Shown here: in pieces, positions 30,695-39,696 of the stretch | How positions within the stretch are numbered: the first letter of the stretch is position 1 | How the letters are laid out: each line of letters begins with the position of its first letter | From: Bacteroidota bacterium | GTDB taxonomy: Bacteria; Bacteroidota; Bacteroidia; Bacteroidales; Dysgonomonadaceae | Assembly (NCBI GenBank): GCA_023437305.1 | Contig: JAEZGN010000020.1 | Location: 1 to 64,000 of the forward strand | Reading direction: 5' to 3' | DNA length: 64,000 nucleotides | Position numbers and translations under genes: made by a program | The notes under the pieces: generated by a model | What the model was told of the DNA's origin: nothing | The model's database searches: none | The model's input: the letters and a program-made list of their open reading frames with translations, nothing else

Positions 30695-32710
30695 TTAGTC
30701 TATTTTTCTCAGTACAAAAGCCGTGCGCGCAGGTATATACAGCTTGAGCCAGCCCTTTCCGTCTTTGTGGTATAGCTCGTCGTGTATCGTAAAATGTTCT
30801 ACACTGTCGTCGGTCAGGCCATTCCCTCCAAAAGCGGGAGAATCGGTATCCAACACCACCTGATATTTTCCTTCGGGAGCAAGGAAGCCATAGTCGGAGA
30901 ACGATTGACTCGGGTTGAAGCTGAAAACAAATATCAAATTACCGCGCATATAGGCCAGTACCTGATCTTCGTCCTTGTCCCATAATCTTATAATAGGTGT
31001 TTTTTCGAATTTCTTTACCGATTTTAGAAGCGAAAGCATGGCTTTGTCAAAGTCGCCCAGATAATGATAGCGCAGGTCTTTGTTGTCGGCCAGCCACCAT
31101 TGACGGCGGGCATATTTGTGCGACCATCCGTTGCCCTCGCGAGGGAAGTCTACCCATTCGGGATGACCGAACTCGTTTCCCATAAAGTTGAGGTAGCCGC
31201 CATTGATAGTGGAGGCAGTTGCAAGGCGTATCATTTTGTGTAGGGCTATTCCTCTGTCGGTGGCATACGAGCTGCCGTAATGCTTCGACATATACCAGTA
31301 CATATCTGAATCTATGAGCCTGAATATTATGGTCTTGTCGCCTACCAATGCCTGATCGTGGCTTTCGGCGTAAGAGATTGTTTTCTCGTCTTCGCGGCGA
31401 TTTGTCAACTCCCAGAATATGCCTGTAGGATGCCAGTCTTCGTCTTTCCGCTCTTTGATGATTTTTATCCAATAGTCGGGTATATTCATCGCCATGCGGT
31501 AATCAAAACCATATCCGCCGTCTTTTATCTTCGTTGCCAGTCCCGGCATGCCGCTTACTTCTTCGGCTATGGTAATTGCGTTTGGGCGTACTTCGTGAAT
31601 TAGCTTGTTTGCCAACGTAAGGTAGCAGATGGCGTCATCGTCTTCGTTGCCGTTGTAGTAGTCTTCATAGCCGCTAAAGTTATCTCCCAGTCCGTGCGAA
31701 TAGTAGAGCATAGAGGTCACCCCATCGAAACGGAAGCCGTCGAAGTTATATTCTTCGAGCCAGAACTTACAGTTGGAAAGCAGGAAATGTACGACCTGAC
31801 TTTTTCCATAGTCGAAAATCAGTGAATCCCAAGCGGGATGCTCGCGCCTGCTGCCTCCATGAAAATATTGGGTGTAAGAACCGTCGAATCGTCCCAGTCC
31901 TTCTTGTTCATTTTTTACGGCATGCGAGTGTACGATGTCCATAATCACGGCTATACCCATAGCATGAGCGTCGTCTATCAGGTGCTTTAACTCGTCGGGT
32001 GTGCCAAAGCGTGAAGATGCTGCAAAAAAGCTGGAGACGTGATATCCAAACGAACCGTAATACGGGTGTTCTTGTATAGCCATTATCTGAATGGCATTGT
32101 ATCCGTCTTCTTTGATACGGGGGAGTACATTTATTCTGAACTCTTCGTATGTGCCCACTCTTTCGGCTTCTACTGCCATCCCTATATGACATTCGTAGAT
32201 CAGAAGGGGGCTGGTATCCGGCTTGAATTTCTTTGTGCGGAATTCATAAGGCTGGATAGGATCCCACACCTGTGCGCTGAATATATGTGTATGATGGTCT
32301 TGCACCACTCTGTTTGTCCATGCGGGAATACGTTCGCCTTCACCACCATTCCAACATACAATAAGTTTGTACAAGTCATGATGTTTTATTTTATCCAGAG
32401 GCAGTTCTATTTGCCACTCACCGTTACCGTTTGGTTGTAGTCTGAACTCTTCAGATTTTTGCCAGCCGTTGAAGTCGCCTATCATGTAGATAGCGGTTGC
32501 GTTGGGGGCCCATTCTCTGAATGTCCACGACGTTTCTGTCTTGTGAAGCCCAAAATACAAGTGTCCTGAGGCAAATTCAGAAAGAGTGATCTTTCCGTTG
32601 CATGTAAGGTCGGCCTCTCTTTTCTGAATGTATTCATAACGGCCTTCTATCGCTGCTGCATAAGGTTCTAACCAAGGGTCGTTTTTAATGAGTTTAAGCA
32701 TGTCTGTCAA
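30695..32710 (-). CDS. glgB: 1,4-alpha-glucan branching enzyme
   Basis: A 671-residue GH13 glycoside transferase that makes alpha-1,6 branches in glycogen. The N-terminal CBM48 domain (WTFREWAPNATAIYMIGDFNGWQ) is followed by the amylase barrel: nucleophile region FRFDGVTSMLYY, acid/base in TIAEEVSGMPG, and SYAESHDQALVGD near the third carboxylate. The overall form is the eukaryotic-like GH13_8 type. The ATG at 32710 is followed by a second ATG three codons later. A YhcH-like gene precedes it by 39 bp, suggesting co-transcription, but no glycogen-synthase gene is nearby. Confidence 0.92.
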   Translation of the reverse strand: MTDMLKLIKNDPWLEPYAAAIEGRYEYIQKREADLTCNGKITLSEFASGHLYFGLHKTETSWTFREWAPNATAIYMIGDFNGWQKSEEFRLQPNGNGEWQIELPLDKIKHHDLYKLIVCWNGGEGERIPAWTNRVVQDHHTHIFSAQVWDPIQPYEFRTKKFKPDTSPLLIYECHIGMAVEAERVGTYEEFRINVLPRIKEDGYNAIQIMAIQEHPYYGSFGYHVSSFFAASSRFGTPDELKHLIDDAHAMGIAVIMDIVHSHAVKNEQEGLGRFDGSYTQYFHGGSRREHPAWDSLIFDYGKSQVVHFLLSNCKFWLEEYNFDGFRFDGVTSMLYYSHGLGDNFSGYEDYYNGNEDDDAICYLTLANKLIHEVRPNAITIAEEVSGMPGLATKIKDGGYGFDYRMAMNIPDYWIKIIKERKDEDWHPTGIFWELTNRREDEKTISYAESHDQALVGDKTIIFRLIDSDMYWYMSKHYGSSYATDRGIALHKMIRLATASTINGGYLNFMGNEFGHPEWVDFPREGNGWSHKYARRQWWLADNKDLRYHYLGDFDKAMLSLLKSVKKFEKTPIIRLWDKDEDQVLAYMRGNLIFVFSFNPSQSFSDYGFLAPEGKYQVVLDTDSPAFGGNGLTDDSVEHFTIHDELYHKDGKGWLKLYIPARTAFVLRKID

Positions 32711-32749
32711 TTGTTAATTACAGTTCGTCACCCAACATGGGGGAGGAAC

Positions 32750-33196
32750 TTATATTTTTATTTTTACCACTACTTTTCTTACCTGTCCTTCGCCTATGCA
32801 AGGGGTATGCCCATCTTCGGGGAAGAATATAAGGAAGTTGCCGGGTAAGACTGTTATCTGTGTTTCTGTTTTGTCGTCAAAGAACTGAATGTCTTTTTCT
32901 TCATCAAAGTTGCCAATAGGCTGCGTCAGGTCTTGGCGAGCTTTCCACCCGAAGGTTTCAGGTCTGCTTATTGGCAGTTGTATATCTATATATTTGTTGT
33001 GTGCCTCCGGCTTCGCATTGTCGGCGGCTCTCAGGTCGCTGTCGCTTACCATTACAAAAAGGTCTTTGCCTTTCAGTTCTGTCTTAGTCGGTTCGGCTTT
33101 CGAGAAATCAATCGATTTCAGATAGTCGAATGCCTGTTTAAAAAGTGGGTGTAGTTGTTCGTATTTTCCTGAGTTTTCTAATTTATCTAATATCAT
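32750..33196 (-). CDS. YhcH/YjgK/YiaL family protein
   Basis: A 148-residue cupin-fold protein of the family that includes EbgC and YhcH. Conserved features: a start MILDKL, the middle EAHNKYIDIQLPISRPETFGW, and the C-terminal FLIFFPEDGHTPCIGEGQVRKVVVKI with the His-containing metal or sugar site. Members have been linked to sialic acid and sugar use as anomerases or regulators. It is 39 bp upstream of glgB, a possible operon. Confidence 0.9.
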   Translation of the reverse strand: MILDKLENSGKYEQLHPLFKQAFDYLKSIDFSKAEPTKTELKGKDLFVMVSDSDLRAADNAKPEAHNKYIDIQLPISRPETFGWKARQDLTQPIGNFDEEKDIQFFDDKTETQITVLPGNFLIFFPEDGHTPCIGEGQVRKVVVKIKI

Positions 33197-33207
33197 ATTT
33201 TTTCTTT

Positions 33208-33579
33208 TTACTGCTGATCGGGTACTCCTATATTGTCTATCATATCTTCTACACTTTCGTTGCCTTCGCCTTTGGGATTAAGCCCATATTCATTTTCACC
33301 ATAATCGCTTTCTGCAAAAAGCATCCAGAATACATAAAACGGGATCATTTGAAACCATCCGCTATTACCCCTGACGTGACACCTTTTCGCACCTTGTGCA
33401 ATCAAAAAACAATAGGCTGGAATCAGAAGAATTAAAACAATCAAAAACCTCTTGACTAATATGCCGTATAACTCGAAAGTAAGAATGACTGCATCAAAGT
33501 AAACTGTAAATATAATCCAACTAAGCCAATATTCTAGTCTGCGGATACGTCCTTCAAATGAAAATGGGAGTTGAAACAT
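33208..33579 (-). CDS. DUF805 family membrane protein
   Basis: A 123-residue protein with the family's pattern: start FSFEGRIRRLEYWLSW, three membrane helices (about 15-38, 45-62, 82-95), the motif AQGAKRCHVRGNSGWFQM and the C-terminal YGLNPKG. DUF805 proteins are inner-membrane, function unclear. It lies 11 bp upstream of the YhcH-like gene and is probably transcribed with it. Confidence 0.85.
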   Translation of the reverse strand: MFQLPFSFEGRIRRLEYWLSWIIFTVYFDAVILTFELYGILVKRFLIVLILLIPAYCFLIAQGAKRCHVRGNSGWFQMIPFYVFWMLFAESDYGENEYGLNPKGEGNESVEDMIDNIGVPDQQ

Positions 33580-33603
33580 TACTTTGCTATAACATTATAT
33601 AAT

Positions 33604-34005
33604 TTATTTGTACTCATTTGGTTCTACTGTTGTAGAAAATATATACTTTCCATTTTGGTCGTTGTATATATATTTTACGGTAATATCGTTATCCCTGAAT
33701 ATTTTTAAGTCGGGATTTGTTTTCAATACCTCCAAAAGCTGTGGCTTCAATTGTGTTTTGAAAGTAGTGGTGTCACTTATCACTACTTGCAATATGGTAA
33801 GATGATACTCAAAATTACTATTGCCTACAGCAACGCATTTATCTAGGCGAGTCCACTGATCCAATGTCTTAGGACAATCTTTGTTGGTCTCGGCAGCTAT
33901 TGCCTGCAATCTGCTTTCGATACTGCCCGCACACCGGGTGAATGAAAAAATGCTAATTAGCAGAAATGTGCAAATGAGGTTTCGGCTATTTAGAAGTTTG
34001 TTCAT
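33604..34005 (-). CDS. Probable lipoprotein, hypothetical
   Basis: A 133-residue protein with a hydrophobic N-terminus (MNKLLNSRNLICTFLLISIFSFTRC) in which the Cys at 25 may be a lipobox site, though R at -1 is unusual. The mature part (about 108 residues) is hydrophilic and alternating, ending with a beta-rich region (DITVKYIYNDQNGKYIFSTTVEP). Function unknown. It lies 24 bp upstream of DUF805 and faces the M3 peptidase gene. Confidence 0.55.
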   Translation of the reverse strand: MNKLLNSRNLICTFLLISIFSFTRCAGSIESRLQAIAAETNKDCPKTLDQWTRLDKCVAVGNSNFEYHLTILQVVISDTTTFKTQLKPQLLEVLKTNPDLKIFRDNDITVKYIYNDQNGKYIFSTTVEPNEYK

Positions 34006-34122
34006 GGATTCTTAATTTTTTAAACAATACAAGTTTAAGAAATTTAATCGGATTATCTGTTAATTCCGCTGTTTTTTATTGTGGAAGCCGTTTAAATGTT
34101 TCTCCTTAACGTTATTTTTACT

Positions 34123-34130
34123 TACTTTTG
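34123..34130 (+). promoter_or_regulatory. -7 box of M3 peptidase gene
   Basis: TACTTTTG, with TTTC 20 bp upstream as a -33 candidate, 38 bp before the ATG at 34169. Confidence 0.5.
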
Positions 34131-34168
34131 TCATAAAATCTAATCATTCACACGATTAACTTATTTGT

Positions 34169-36322
34169 ATGAAGAAAATCTTATTTATTCTTAGTATTCT
34201 AATTATGGTTTATTCTTGTAACACTACAAGCAATAAGGATGGGAAAGATAATCCTTTCTTTTCCCAATTCGATACTCCGGAAGGGGTTCCTCCTTTTGAT
34301 AAAATAAAAGCAGAACATTTTATGCCTGCTTTCGAAGAAGCAATGAAGCGTCATAATGCAGAGATTGATTCTATCATAAATAACCCCGAAGCACCTACTT
34401 TCCAAAATACAGTGGTAGCTTTGGACGAGTCGGGCAGAATGCTTGATCGGGTAGGTTCTGTGTTTTCTGTAATGACGGGTACAATGTCCGATTCTGTGTA
34501 TCAGAACATAGAAAAAGAGATTACCCCAAAACGTACAGAGCACTATGATAATATCAACTTCAACGAAAAGCTTTTTGCACGTATCAAAACTGTGTACGAC
34601 GATAGCCTGCAAGTAAAGAACCTGACAACAGAACAAAAGATGTTGTTGGATAAAACATACAAAGGCTTTGTTCGTTCGGGTATCCTTTTGGATGGTTCGA
34701 AACAAGCACGCCTGCGTGAGATCAACAAAGAGCTGAGCAACGCATCACTTAGTTTTAATCAGAACCTGTTGAAGGAAACAGATAGCTACCAATTGGTAAT
34801 CGACAAAAAAGAAGACCTCTCGGGCTTGCCTGAAGATGTGATTGCCGCTGCTGCTAAAACAGCCAAAGACAAAGGGCTGGAAGGCAAATGGGTGTTTGGT
34901 CTCAGCAAACCAAGCTGGGAGCCGTTTTTGCAATACGCCGACAATCGCGCGCTTCGCGAAAAACTATATAAGGCGATGTATATGCGTTGTGACAACGGAA
35001 ATGAATTCGACAACAAAGAAAACATCAAGAAGATAGTAAGCCTCAGACTCGAAAAAGCAAATATGCTTGGCTATAAATCGCATGCCGACTATGTGCTCGA
35101 AGAAACAATGGCTAAAACTCCTGATAATGTGATGGGGCTGCTAAACAATATATGGAAGTATGCTTTGCCGCAAGCTCAAAAAGAAGCTGCCGAACTTCAG
35201 GCTATTGCCAAGAAAGAAGGACATGATATCAAAATAGAATCGTGGGACTGGTGGTATTATGCCGAAAAGTTGCGTAAAGAAAAATATGCATTGGATGAGG
35301 AAGCTTTGAAGCCTTACTTCAAAGCAGATAATGTACGCGAAGGTGTATTTGCTGTGGCAAATAAACTATATGGCATTACATTTAAGCCAAAAACAGATAT
35401 CCCTGTATATCAGCAAGACGTAAAAGCATACGAAGTAAGCGACGCTGACGGTTCATTTATCGGAATCATATATTTCGACGATTTTGCACGTCAGGGTAAG
35501 CGCCCGGGAGCATGGATGAGCAGCTTCCGCAAACAGGAAGTGTATAAAGGTGAGTTTGTTTATCCATTGATCTACAATGTAGGTAACTACAATCCTCCAA
35601 CAGATGGCAAGCCAGCACTGTTGACACTTGATCAGGTGGAAACGATGTTCCATGAATTCGGGCACGGACTGCACGGATTGTTGTCAAAATGTACTTACAA
35701 CGGCGTATCGGGTACATCGGTTGTTCGCGACTTTGTAGAGCTGCCTTCTCAGGTAATGGAGCACTGGGCATTTGAGCCGGAAGTGTTGAAGATGTATGCA
35801 AAACATTATGAAACAGGTGAAACTATTCCTGCCGAGCTGATACAAAAAATACAGAACGCGGGTTACTTCAATCAAGGATTTGCTACTACCGAGCTTGTGG
35901 CTGCTGCAATTCTGGATATGAAATGGCATACGCTGACCGCTTCTTCTCCAAACTTTGACCCTAAGCATGGCGAAGGTCTTGAGAAACTGAACGTAGATAA
36001 ATTTGAAGCGGATGCAATGAAAGAAATCGGCTTGATCTCCGAAATAATCCCTCGATACAGAAGCACGTATTTCCAACATGTATTCAGCGGAGGATATTCT
36101 TCGGGATATTACAGCTACTTGTGGTCTGAAGTTTTGGACTCTGACGCATTCCAGGCTTTTGTAGAGAAAGGAAATATTTTTGATCAGGAAACTGCAAAAT
36201 CGTTCCGTGAAAACGTATTGTCGAAGGGCGGATCGGACGAGCCAATGGTATTGTACAAGAAATTCAGAGGCGCAGAACCTAATCCGATTTATCTGTTGAA
36301 GAACAGGGGTTTTGTAAAGTAA
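34169..36322 (+). CDS. dcp: M3 family dipeptidyl carboxypeptidase, lipoprotein
   Basis: A 717-residue zinc peptidase. The N-terminus is a lipoprotein signal (MKKILFILSILIMVYSC), so it acts in the periplasm, unlike cytoplasmic Dcp. The HExxH zinc motif is HEFGH at residues 495-499 in MFHEFGHGLHGLL, with the later Glu ligand in VELPSQVMEHW. The family removes dipeptides from the C-termini of peptides. Residues before 420 are helical (the typical M3 lid), and the region after the motif carries the conserved FVEKGNIFDQETAKSFRENVLSKGGS. Followed by efp after about 98 bp. Confidence 0.92.
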   Translation: MKKILFILSILIMVYSCNTTSNKDGKDNPFFSQFDTPEGVPPFDKIKAEHFMPAFEEAMKRHNAEIDSIINNPEAPTFQNTVVALDESGRMLDRVGSVFSVMTGTMSDSVYQNIEKEITPKRTEHYDNINFNEKLFARIKTVYDDSLQVKNLTTEQKMLLDKTYKGFVRSGILLDGSKQARLREINKELSNASLSFNQNLLKETDSYQLVIDKKEDLSGLPEDVIAAAAKTAKDKGLEGKWVFGLSKPSWEPFLQYADNRALREKLYKAMYMRCDNGNEFDNKENIKKIVSLRLEKANMLGYKSHADYVLEETMAKTPDNVMGLLNNIWKYALPQAQKEAAELQAIAKKEGHDIKIESWDWWYYAEKLRKEKYALDEEALKPYFKADNVREGVFAVANKLYGITFKPKTDIPVYQQDVKAYEVSDADGSFIGIIYFDDFARQGKRPGAWMSSFRKQEVYKGEFVYPLIYNVGNYNPPTDGKPALLTLDQVETMFHEFGHGLHGLLSKCTYNGVSGTSVVRDFVELPSQVMEHWAFEPEVLKMYAKHYETGETIPAELIQKIQNAGYFNQGFATTELVAAAILDMKWHTLTASSPNFDPKHGEGLEKLNVDKFEADAMKEIGLISEIIPRYRSTYFQHVFSGGYSSGYYSYLWSEVLDSDAFQAFVEKGNIFDQETAKSFRENVLSKGGSDEPMVLYKKFRGAEPNPIYLLKNRGFVK

Positions 36323-36376
36323 TAAGTTCTAAGTTGTTTGTTAACTGATAACTGTTGGCTGATAAATGTAATTTAT

Positions 36377-36384
36377 TATCTTTG
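36377..36384 (+). promoter_or_regulatory. -7 box of efp
   Basis: TATCTTTG, with a TTG about 19 bp upstream, 36 bp before the efp start. Confidence 0.65.
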
Positions 36385-36420
36385 CAACTCGAAAAAAATA
36401 ATAACAATAAAATACAATCA

Positions 36421-36987
36421 ATGGCAACTACTGCAGATATAAGAAACGGTATGTGCATCGACATCGATGGACAATATTATGTAATAATCGAATTCCTTCA
36501 TGTGAAACCGGGTAAAGGTGCCGCATTTGTACGTACAAAAATGAGAAGCGTAACTACCGGACGTGTTCTTGAAAGAACATTCAATGCCGGAGTGAAGCTG
36601 GATGAAGTGCGTATCGAAAGACGTCCGTATCAATTCCTTTATCAGGACGATATGGGGTATAACTTTATGAATACCGAAACTTTCGAACAAATATCTCTTG
36701 CAGGGGATATGATAGCCGGAGTAGCTTTTCTTAAAGAAGGAGATATGGTAGAGGTGCAGGTACATGCCGAAACCGAAACTGTATTGACAGCCGAAATGCC
36801 TCAGAACGTTGTGCTTCTGGTAACCTATACTGAGCCCGGACTGAAAGGTGATACTGCAACCAATACCTTAAAACCGGCTACTGTAGAAACAGGCGCTGAG
36901 GTGCGTGTTCCGCTCTTTATTAACGAAGGAGACAAAATTAAAATTAATACAGCCGATGGCTCGTATGTAGAAAGAGTAAAAGCATAA
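36421..36987 (+). CDS. efp: Elongation factor P
   Basis: A 188-residue protein; the ORF extends 22 codons further upstream, but the ATG at 36421 (MATTADIRNGMCIDIDGQYY) gives the family's normal length and start. The KOW-like domain 1 is followed by the tip loop HVKPGKGAAFVR with Lys32 as the residue usually modified in EF-P. Domains 2 and 3 follow (FLYQDDMGYNFMNTETFEQI; GLKGDTATNTLKPATVETG). EF-P relieves ribosome stalling at polyproline. It has its own promoter and terminator, so it is monocistronic. Confidence 0.97.
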   Translation: MATTADIRNGMCIDIDGQYYVIIEFLHVKPGKGAAFVRTKMRSVTTGRVLERTFNAGVKLDEVRIERRPYQFLYQDDMGYNFMNTETFEQISLAGDMIAGVAFLKEGDMVEVQVHAETETVLTAEMPQNVVLLVTYTEPGLKGDTATNTLKPATVETGAEVRVPLFINEGDKIKINTADGSYVERVKA

Positions 36988-37010
36988 TAAATAGTAATAA
37001 TTTTATGGAG

Positions 37011-37049
37011 AATAAGGTCAGTTTTTAAAACTGACCTTATTTTTTTTTA
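37011..37049 (+). terminator. Intrinsic terminator of efp
   Basis: A 15-bp stem (AATAAGGTCAGTTTT and its complement, 37011-37025 with 37027-37041) followed by seven or more T. Confidence 0.85.
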
Positions 37050-37144
37050 GAAAAATAATTTATTCTCAATATTTATATATACTTTTGATGTTGAATGGAT
37101 CTAGGAGACAAATAACCTACATAAAACTTAATACGAAACTAAAC

Positions 37145-37840
37145 ATGAAGGATTGGGCTGAAGAAGACCGACCCCCAGAAAATATGTTGTTGAAAGGGGT
37201 TTTTCGGTGCTTTCCGATGCTGAATTGTTAGCTATACTTAATCGATTTGGGTAATAAGAGCGAAACAGCGGTTGAGCTAGCCCCAATGGATTTTACATAG
37301 CATTTCCAATAACCTAAACACTCTGGGTAAATTGGGAATAAAAGAGTTTATAAAGGATTTTAAAGGAATAGGATAAGCGAAAGCAATAAGAATAGTGGCG
37401 GCGCTGGAATTGGGTAAAAGATGAAAATTGTCTGAATCCCTTGTCAGTCCGCAAATTGTATCCAGTAAAGAGATGTGTGTGATATATTTCATCTGATATT
37501 AGCAGACCTAAAGCATGAAGAAGTATGGGTTTTGTACCTTAACAGGGCTAATAAAATGGTGTAAAATATACAAATAAGTAAATATGGTGTGGCTGCAACA
37601 GTAGTGGATATCCGTCTGATAATGAAAGAAGGTATCTAGTCCTTAGCCTCGGCTATGGTGCTGTGTCACAATCATCCTTCGGGAATCACTCAACCGATCG
37701 ATGATGATGATCAGACTAGAAAGCGGCTCAAAGAAGCATGGCATATTATGAATATTAGCCTGCTCGATCATATTATTATTTGCGAAAATTCTACTACAGC
37801 TATATAGATACTGGTAGGTTATAAAAGAAAAGCAAAATAA
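37145..37840 (+). pseudogene. radC: RadC/JAB-domain protein, decayed
   Basis: Reading across all three plus frames gives recognisable RadC segments in order: MKDWAEEDRP, SVLSDAELLAIL, GNKSETAVELAQ, ISNNLNTLGKLG, KAIRIVAALELGKR, the JAB metal-binding core MVLCHNHPSG followed by TRKRLKEAWHIMNISLLDHIII, and an end near 37823-37840. At least six stop codons and several frame changes interrupt it, so it cannot make a full protein. It is preceded by the efp terminator. RadC genes are common in mobile elements of Bacteroidota and this copy is probably a relic. Confidence 0.85.
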
Positions 37841-37847
37841 GTTGAAA

Positions 37848-38402
37848 ATGGAAACCGCTATTACACAAAACTCAATTGTAGAGGAAAGCTGGCCTCGTAT
37901 AGAGGGATATTTATTAAAAAGAGGCGTGAGACCCGATGTAGTCTTACTCCCCGGGGCGACTCAAGAACAGATAGGCTGGGCCGAGTCTGTGCTTGGTGTA
38001 AAATTGCCCAAAGATTTTCTTGAATTTTATAAAATACACAACGGACAACAGCCCAATGCGGATGGAATCGTGAATGGCGAAGAACTGATGAGTCTTGAGC
38101 GTATTGTAGAAGAATGGGTAATCTGGCAACGCCTTGCAGCCAGTGGTGCGTTTGATGATACAATGGCGAATGCAGATGATGGCATACAAGAGGTATGGCA
38201 TAGCCGCTCGTGGATACCTTTTACCGACGATGGGTTGGGCAATCATTTGTGTTTGGATCTGGCTCCTTCAATCAAAGGATCACGCGGTCAGATAATTCGT
38301 ATATGGCACGACGATACCGGTCGTTTCAGACAAGCACCTTCTTTTGGTTCTTGGGTTTCTAGTTTTGCATACGATTTGAATAGAACCGCGATGTTCGTAT
38401 AA
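37848..38402 (+). CDS. SMI1/KNR4 family protein
   Basis: A 184-residue protein, taken from the ATG at 37848, two codons after an in-frame TTG. The family core is clear: IEGYLLKRGV, then LPGATQEQIGWAESVLGVKLPKDFLEFYKIHNGQQPNADG and a C-terminal SRSWIPFTDDGLGNHLCLDLAPS. In other genomes such domains serve as immunity proteins against contact-dependent toxins, but the family is broad, and no toxin gene is next to it here. It lies 8 bp after the radC remnant. Cytoplasmic. Confidence 0.85.
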   Translation: METAITQNSIVEESWPRIEGYLLKRGVRPDVVLLPGATQEQIGWAESVLGVKLPKDFLEFYKIHNGQQPNADGIVNGEELMSLERIVEEWVIWQRLAASGAFDDTMANADDGIQEVWHSRSWIPFTDDGLGNHLCLDLAPSIKGSRGQIIRIWHDDTGRFRQAPSFGSWVSSFAYDLNRTAMFV

Positions 38403-38416
38403 TCATCTTTTTTCAT

Positions 38417-38424
38417 TATTTTTG
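38417..38424 (+). promoter_or_regulatory. -7 box before the SufT-like gene
   Basis: TATTTTTG, 73 bp before the ATG at 38498. Confidence 0.5.
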
Positions 38425-38497
38425 TACCTCAAATAGAGGGTGATTGTAAACATTATATGCCAAAGAATGTTTATAACTCACATACAAAAAATGAATT

Positions 38498-38812
38498 ATG
38501 AGTGATTTATTACAATTGGAAAGCAAAATAGTAAACATGTTGAAGACTGTTTACGACCCGGAAATACCAGTCAACGTTTACGATCTCGGACTAATCTACG
38601 AAGTGGATATAGACGACGATAAAAATGTAACCATCACAATGACGCTGACAGCTCCAAACTGTCCGGCAGCCGATTTTATACTCGAAGATGTAAGATATAA
38701 AGTGCAGTCGGTTGCGGGAGTCAATAATGTGATTGTAGATCTTACTTTCGAGCCCGAGTGGAACAAAGATATGCTTAGCGAAGAGGCAAAACTTGAGTTA
38801 GGATTTTTATAA
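38498..38812 (+). CDS. MIP18/DUF59 family Fe-S assembly protein (SufT-like)
   Basis: A 104-residue protein with the family signature VYDPEIPVNVYDLGLIYEV near residues 18-36 and the conserved C-terminal acid-rich EPEWNKDMLSEEAKLELGF. Members help iron-sulfur cluster delivery; a bacterial SufT or PaaD-like role is the usual annotation. The Cys in APNCPAADF is the likely active-site residue. It is transcribed with the lpxH gene 7 bp downstream. Confidence 0.9.
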   Translation: MSDLLQLESKIVNMLKTVYDPEIPVNVYDLGLIYEVDIDDDKNVTITMTLTAPNCPAADFILEDVRYKVQSVAGVNNVIVDLTFEPEWNKDMLSEEAKLELGFL

Positions 38813-38819
38813 AACACAG

Positions 38820-39629
38820 GTGGTGGGAAAGAAAGTTTATTTTTTATCCGATGCCCATCTGGGCTCTGCTTTTCATAAGAAAAGAATGGATAAGCAACAG
38901 ATGATGACATTGCCATCTGTAAAAATCAAAGAGAGTTATTTCCCACAACATGAAGTGGAGCGTAAGCTGTGCCGTTGGCTCGATATGGTAAAGCAAGATG
39001 CACAGGCAGTTTATCTGTTGGGTGATATTTTCGACTACTGGTTCGAGTACCAGAATGTGGTTCCGCGCGGATTTGTTCGTTTCTTGGGCAAAGTAGCCGA
39101 GCTTACAGATATGGGGATAGAGGTGCATTTCTTTATCGGCAATCACGATATTTGGGTGACCGACTATCTACAGAAAGAGTGTGGCATGATTGTTCATGTG
39201 CAACCTTTGGTGAAAGAAATCTTTGGCAAAAAGTTTTTTCTGGCACATGGAGACGGATTAGGCGATGATTCTGCATCATTTAAGATCTTGCGGTCTGTTT
39301 TCCATAGCAAAATATGCAGAAAGGCTTATGCTGCTATTCATCCCCGTTGGACGGTAGGCTTTGCGCAATGGTGGTCGAACCACAACCGTGAGAACGACGA
39401 GATGCCTGACTATTTTGGTGAAGATAAAGAGCACTTGGTGGTCTATGCCAAAAATCATTTGAAGTTGGCTCCGAATATCAACTTCTTTGTGTTTGGACAT
39501 CGGCATATAATGCTCGATCTGATGATCTCCGCTACCGGCAGGGTGGTGATATTGGGCGATTGGATTAAGTTTTTCTCTTATGGTGTATACGATGGAGAGA
39601 ATTTTTCGTTAGAGATATTTGAAGAGTAA
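38820..39629 (+). CDS. lpxH: UDP-2,3-diacylglucosamine diphosphatase (LpxH-like)
   Basis: A 269-residue calcineurin-like phosphoesterase; GTG start at 38820 following the stop of the previous gene by 7 bp. Motifs: SDAHLG (metal binding) near residue 10, GDIFDYW, the GNHD motif in FFIGNHDIW, HGDGLGDDS and GHRHIM. It removes UMP from UDP-diacylglucosamine in lipid A synthesis. The longer C-terminus and conserved HRHIMLDLMIS agree with the Bacteroidota form. A strong bidirectional terminator follows. Confidence 0.85.
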   Translation: MVGKKVYFLSDAHLGSAFHKKRMDKQQMMTLPSVKIKESYFPQHEVERKLCRWLDMVKQDAQAVYLLGDIFDYWFEYQNVVPRGFVRFLGKVAELTDMGIEVHFFIGNHDIWVTDYLQKECGMIVHVQPLVKEIFGKKFFLAHGDGLGDDSASFKILRSVFHSKICRKAYAAIHPRWTVGFAQWWSNHNRENDEMPDYFGEDKEHLVVYAKNHLKLAPNINFFVFGHRHIMLDLMISATGRVVILGDWIKFFSYGVYDGENFSLEIFEE

Positions 39630-39650
39630 ACGGTTAAGCAATAGATACAA

Positions 39651-39680
39651 AAAAAGGGAGAATAACGATTCTCCCTTTTT
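39651..39680. terminator. Bidirectional intrinsic terminator
   Basis: A 13-bp perfect stem (AAAAAGGGAGAAT/ATTCTCCCTTTTT) between converging genes; both strands end in T-rich tracts. Confidence 0.8.
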
Positions 39681-39696
39681 TATTATTTATAGATGT

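Noticed and set aside
37277..37492. Minus-strand frame inside the radC remnant
   Set aside because: RadC motifs read on the plus strand explain this DNA.
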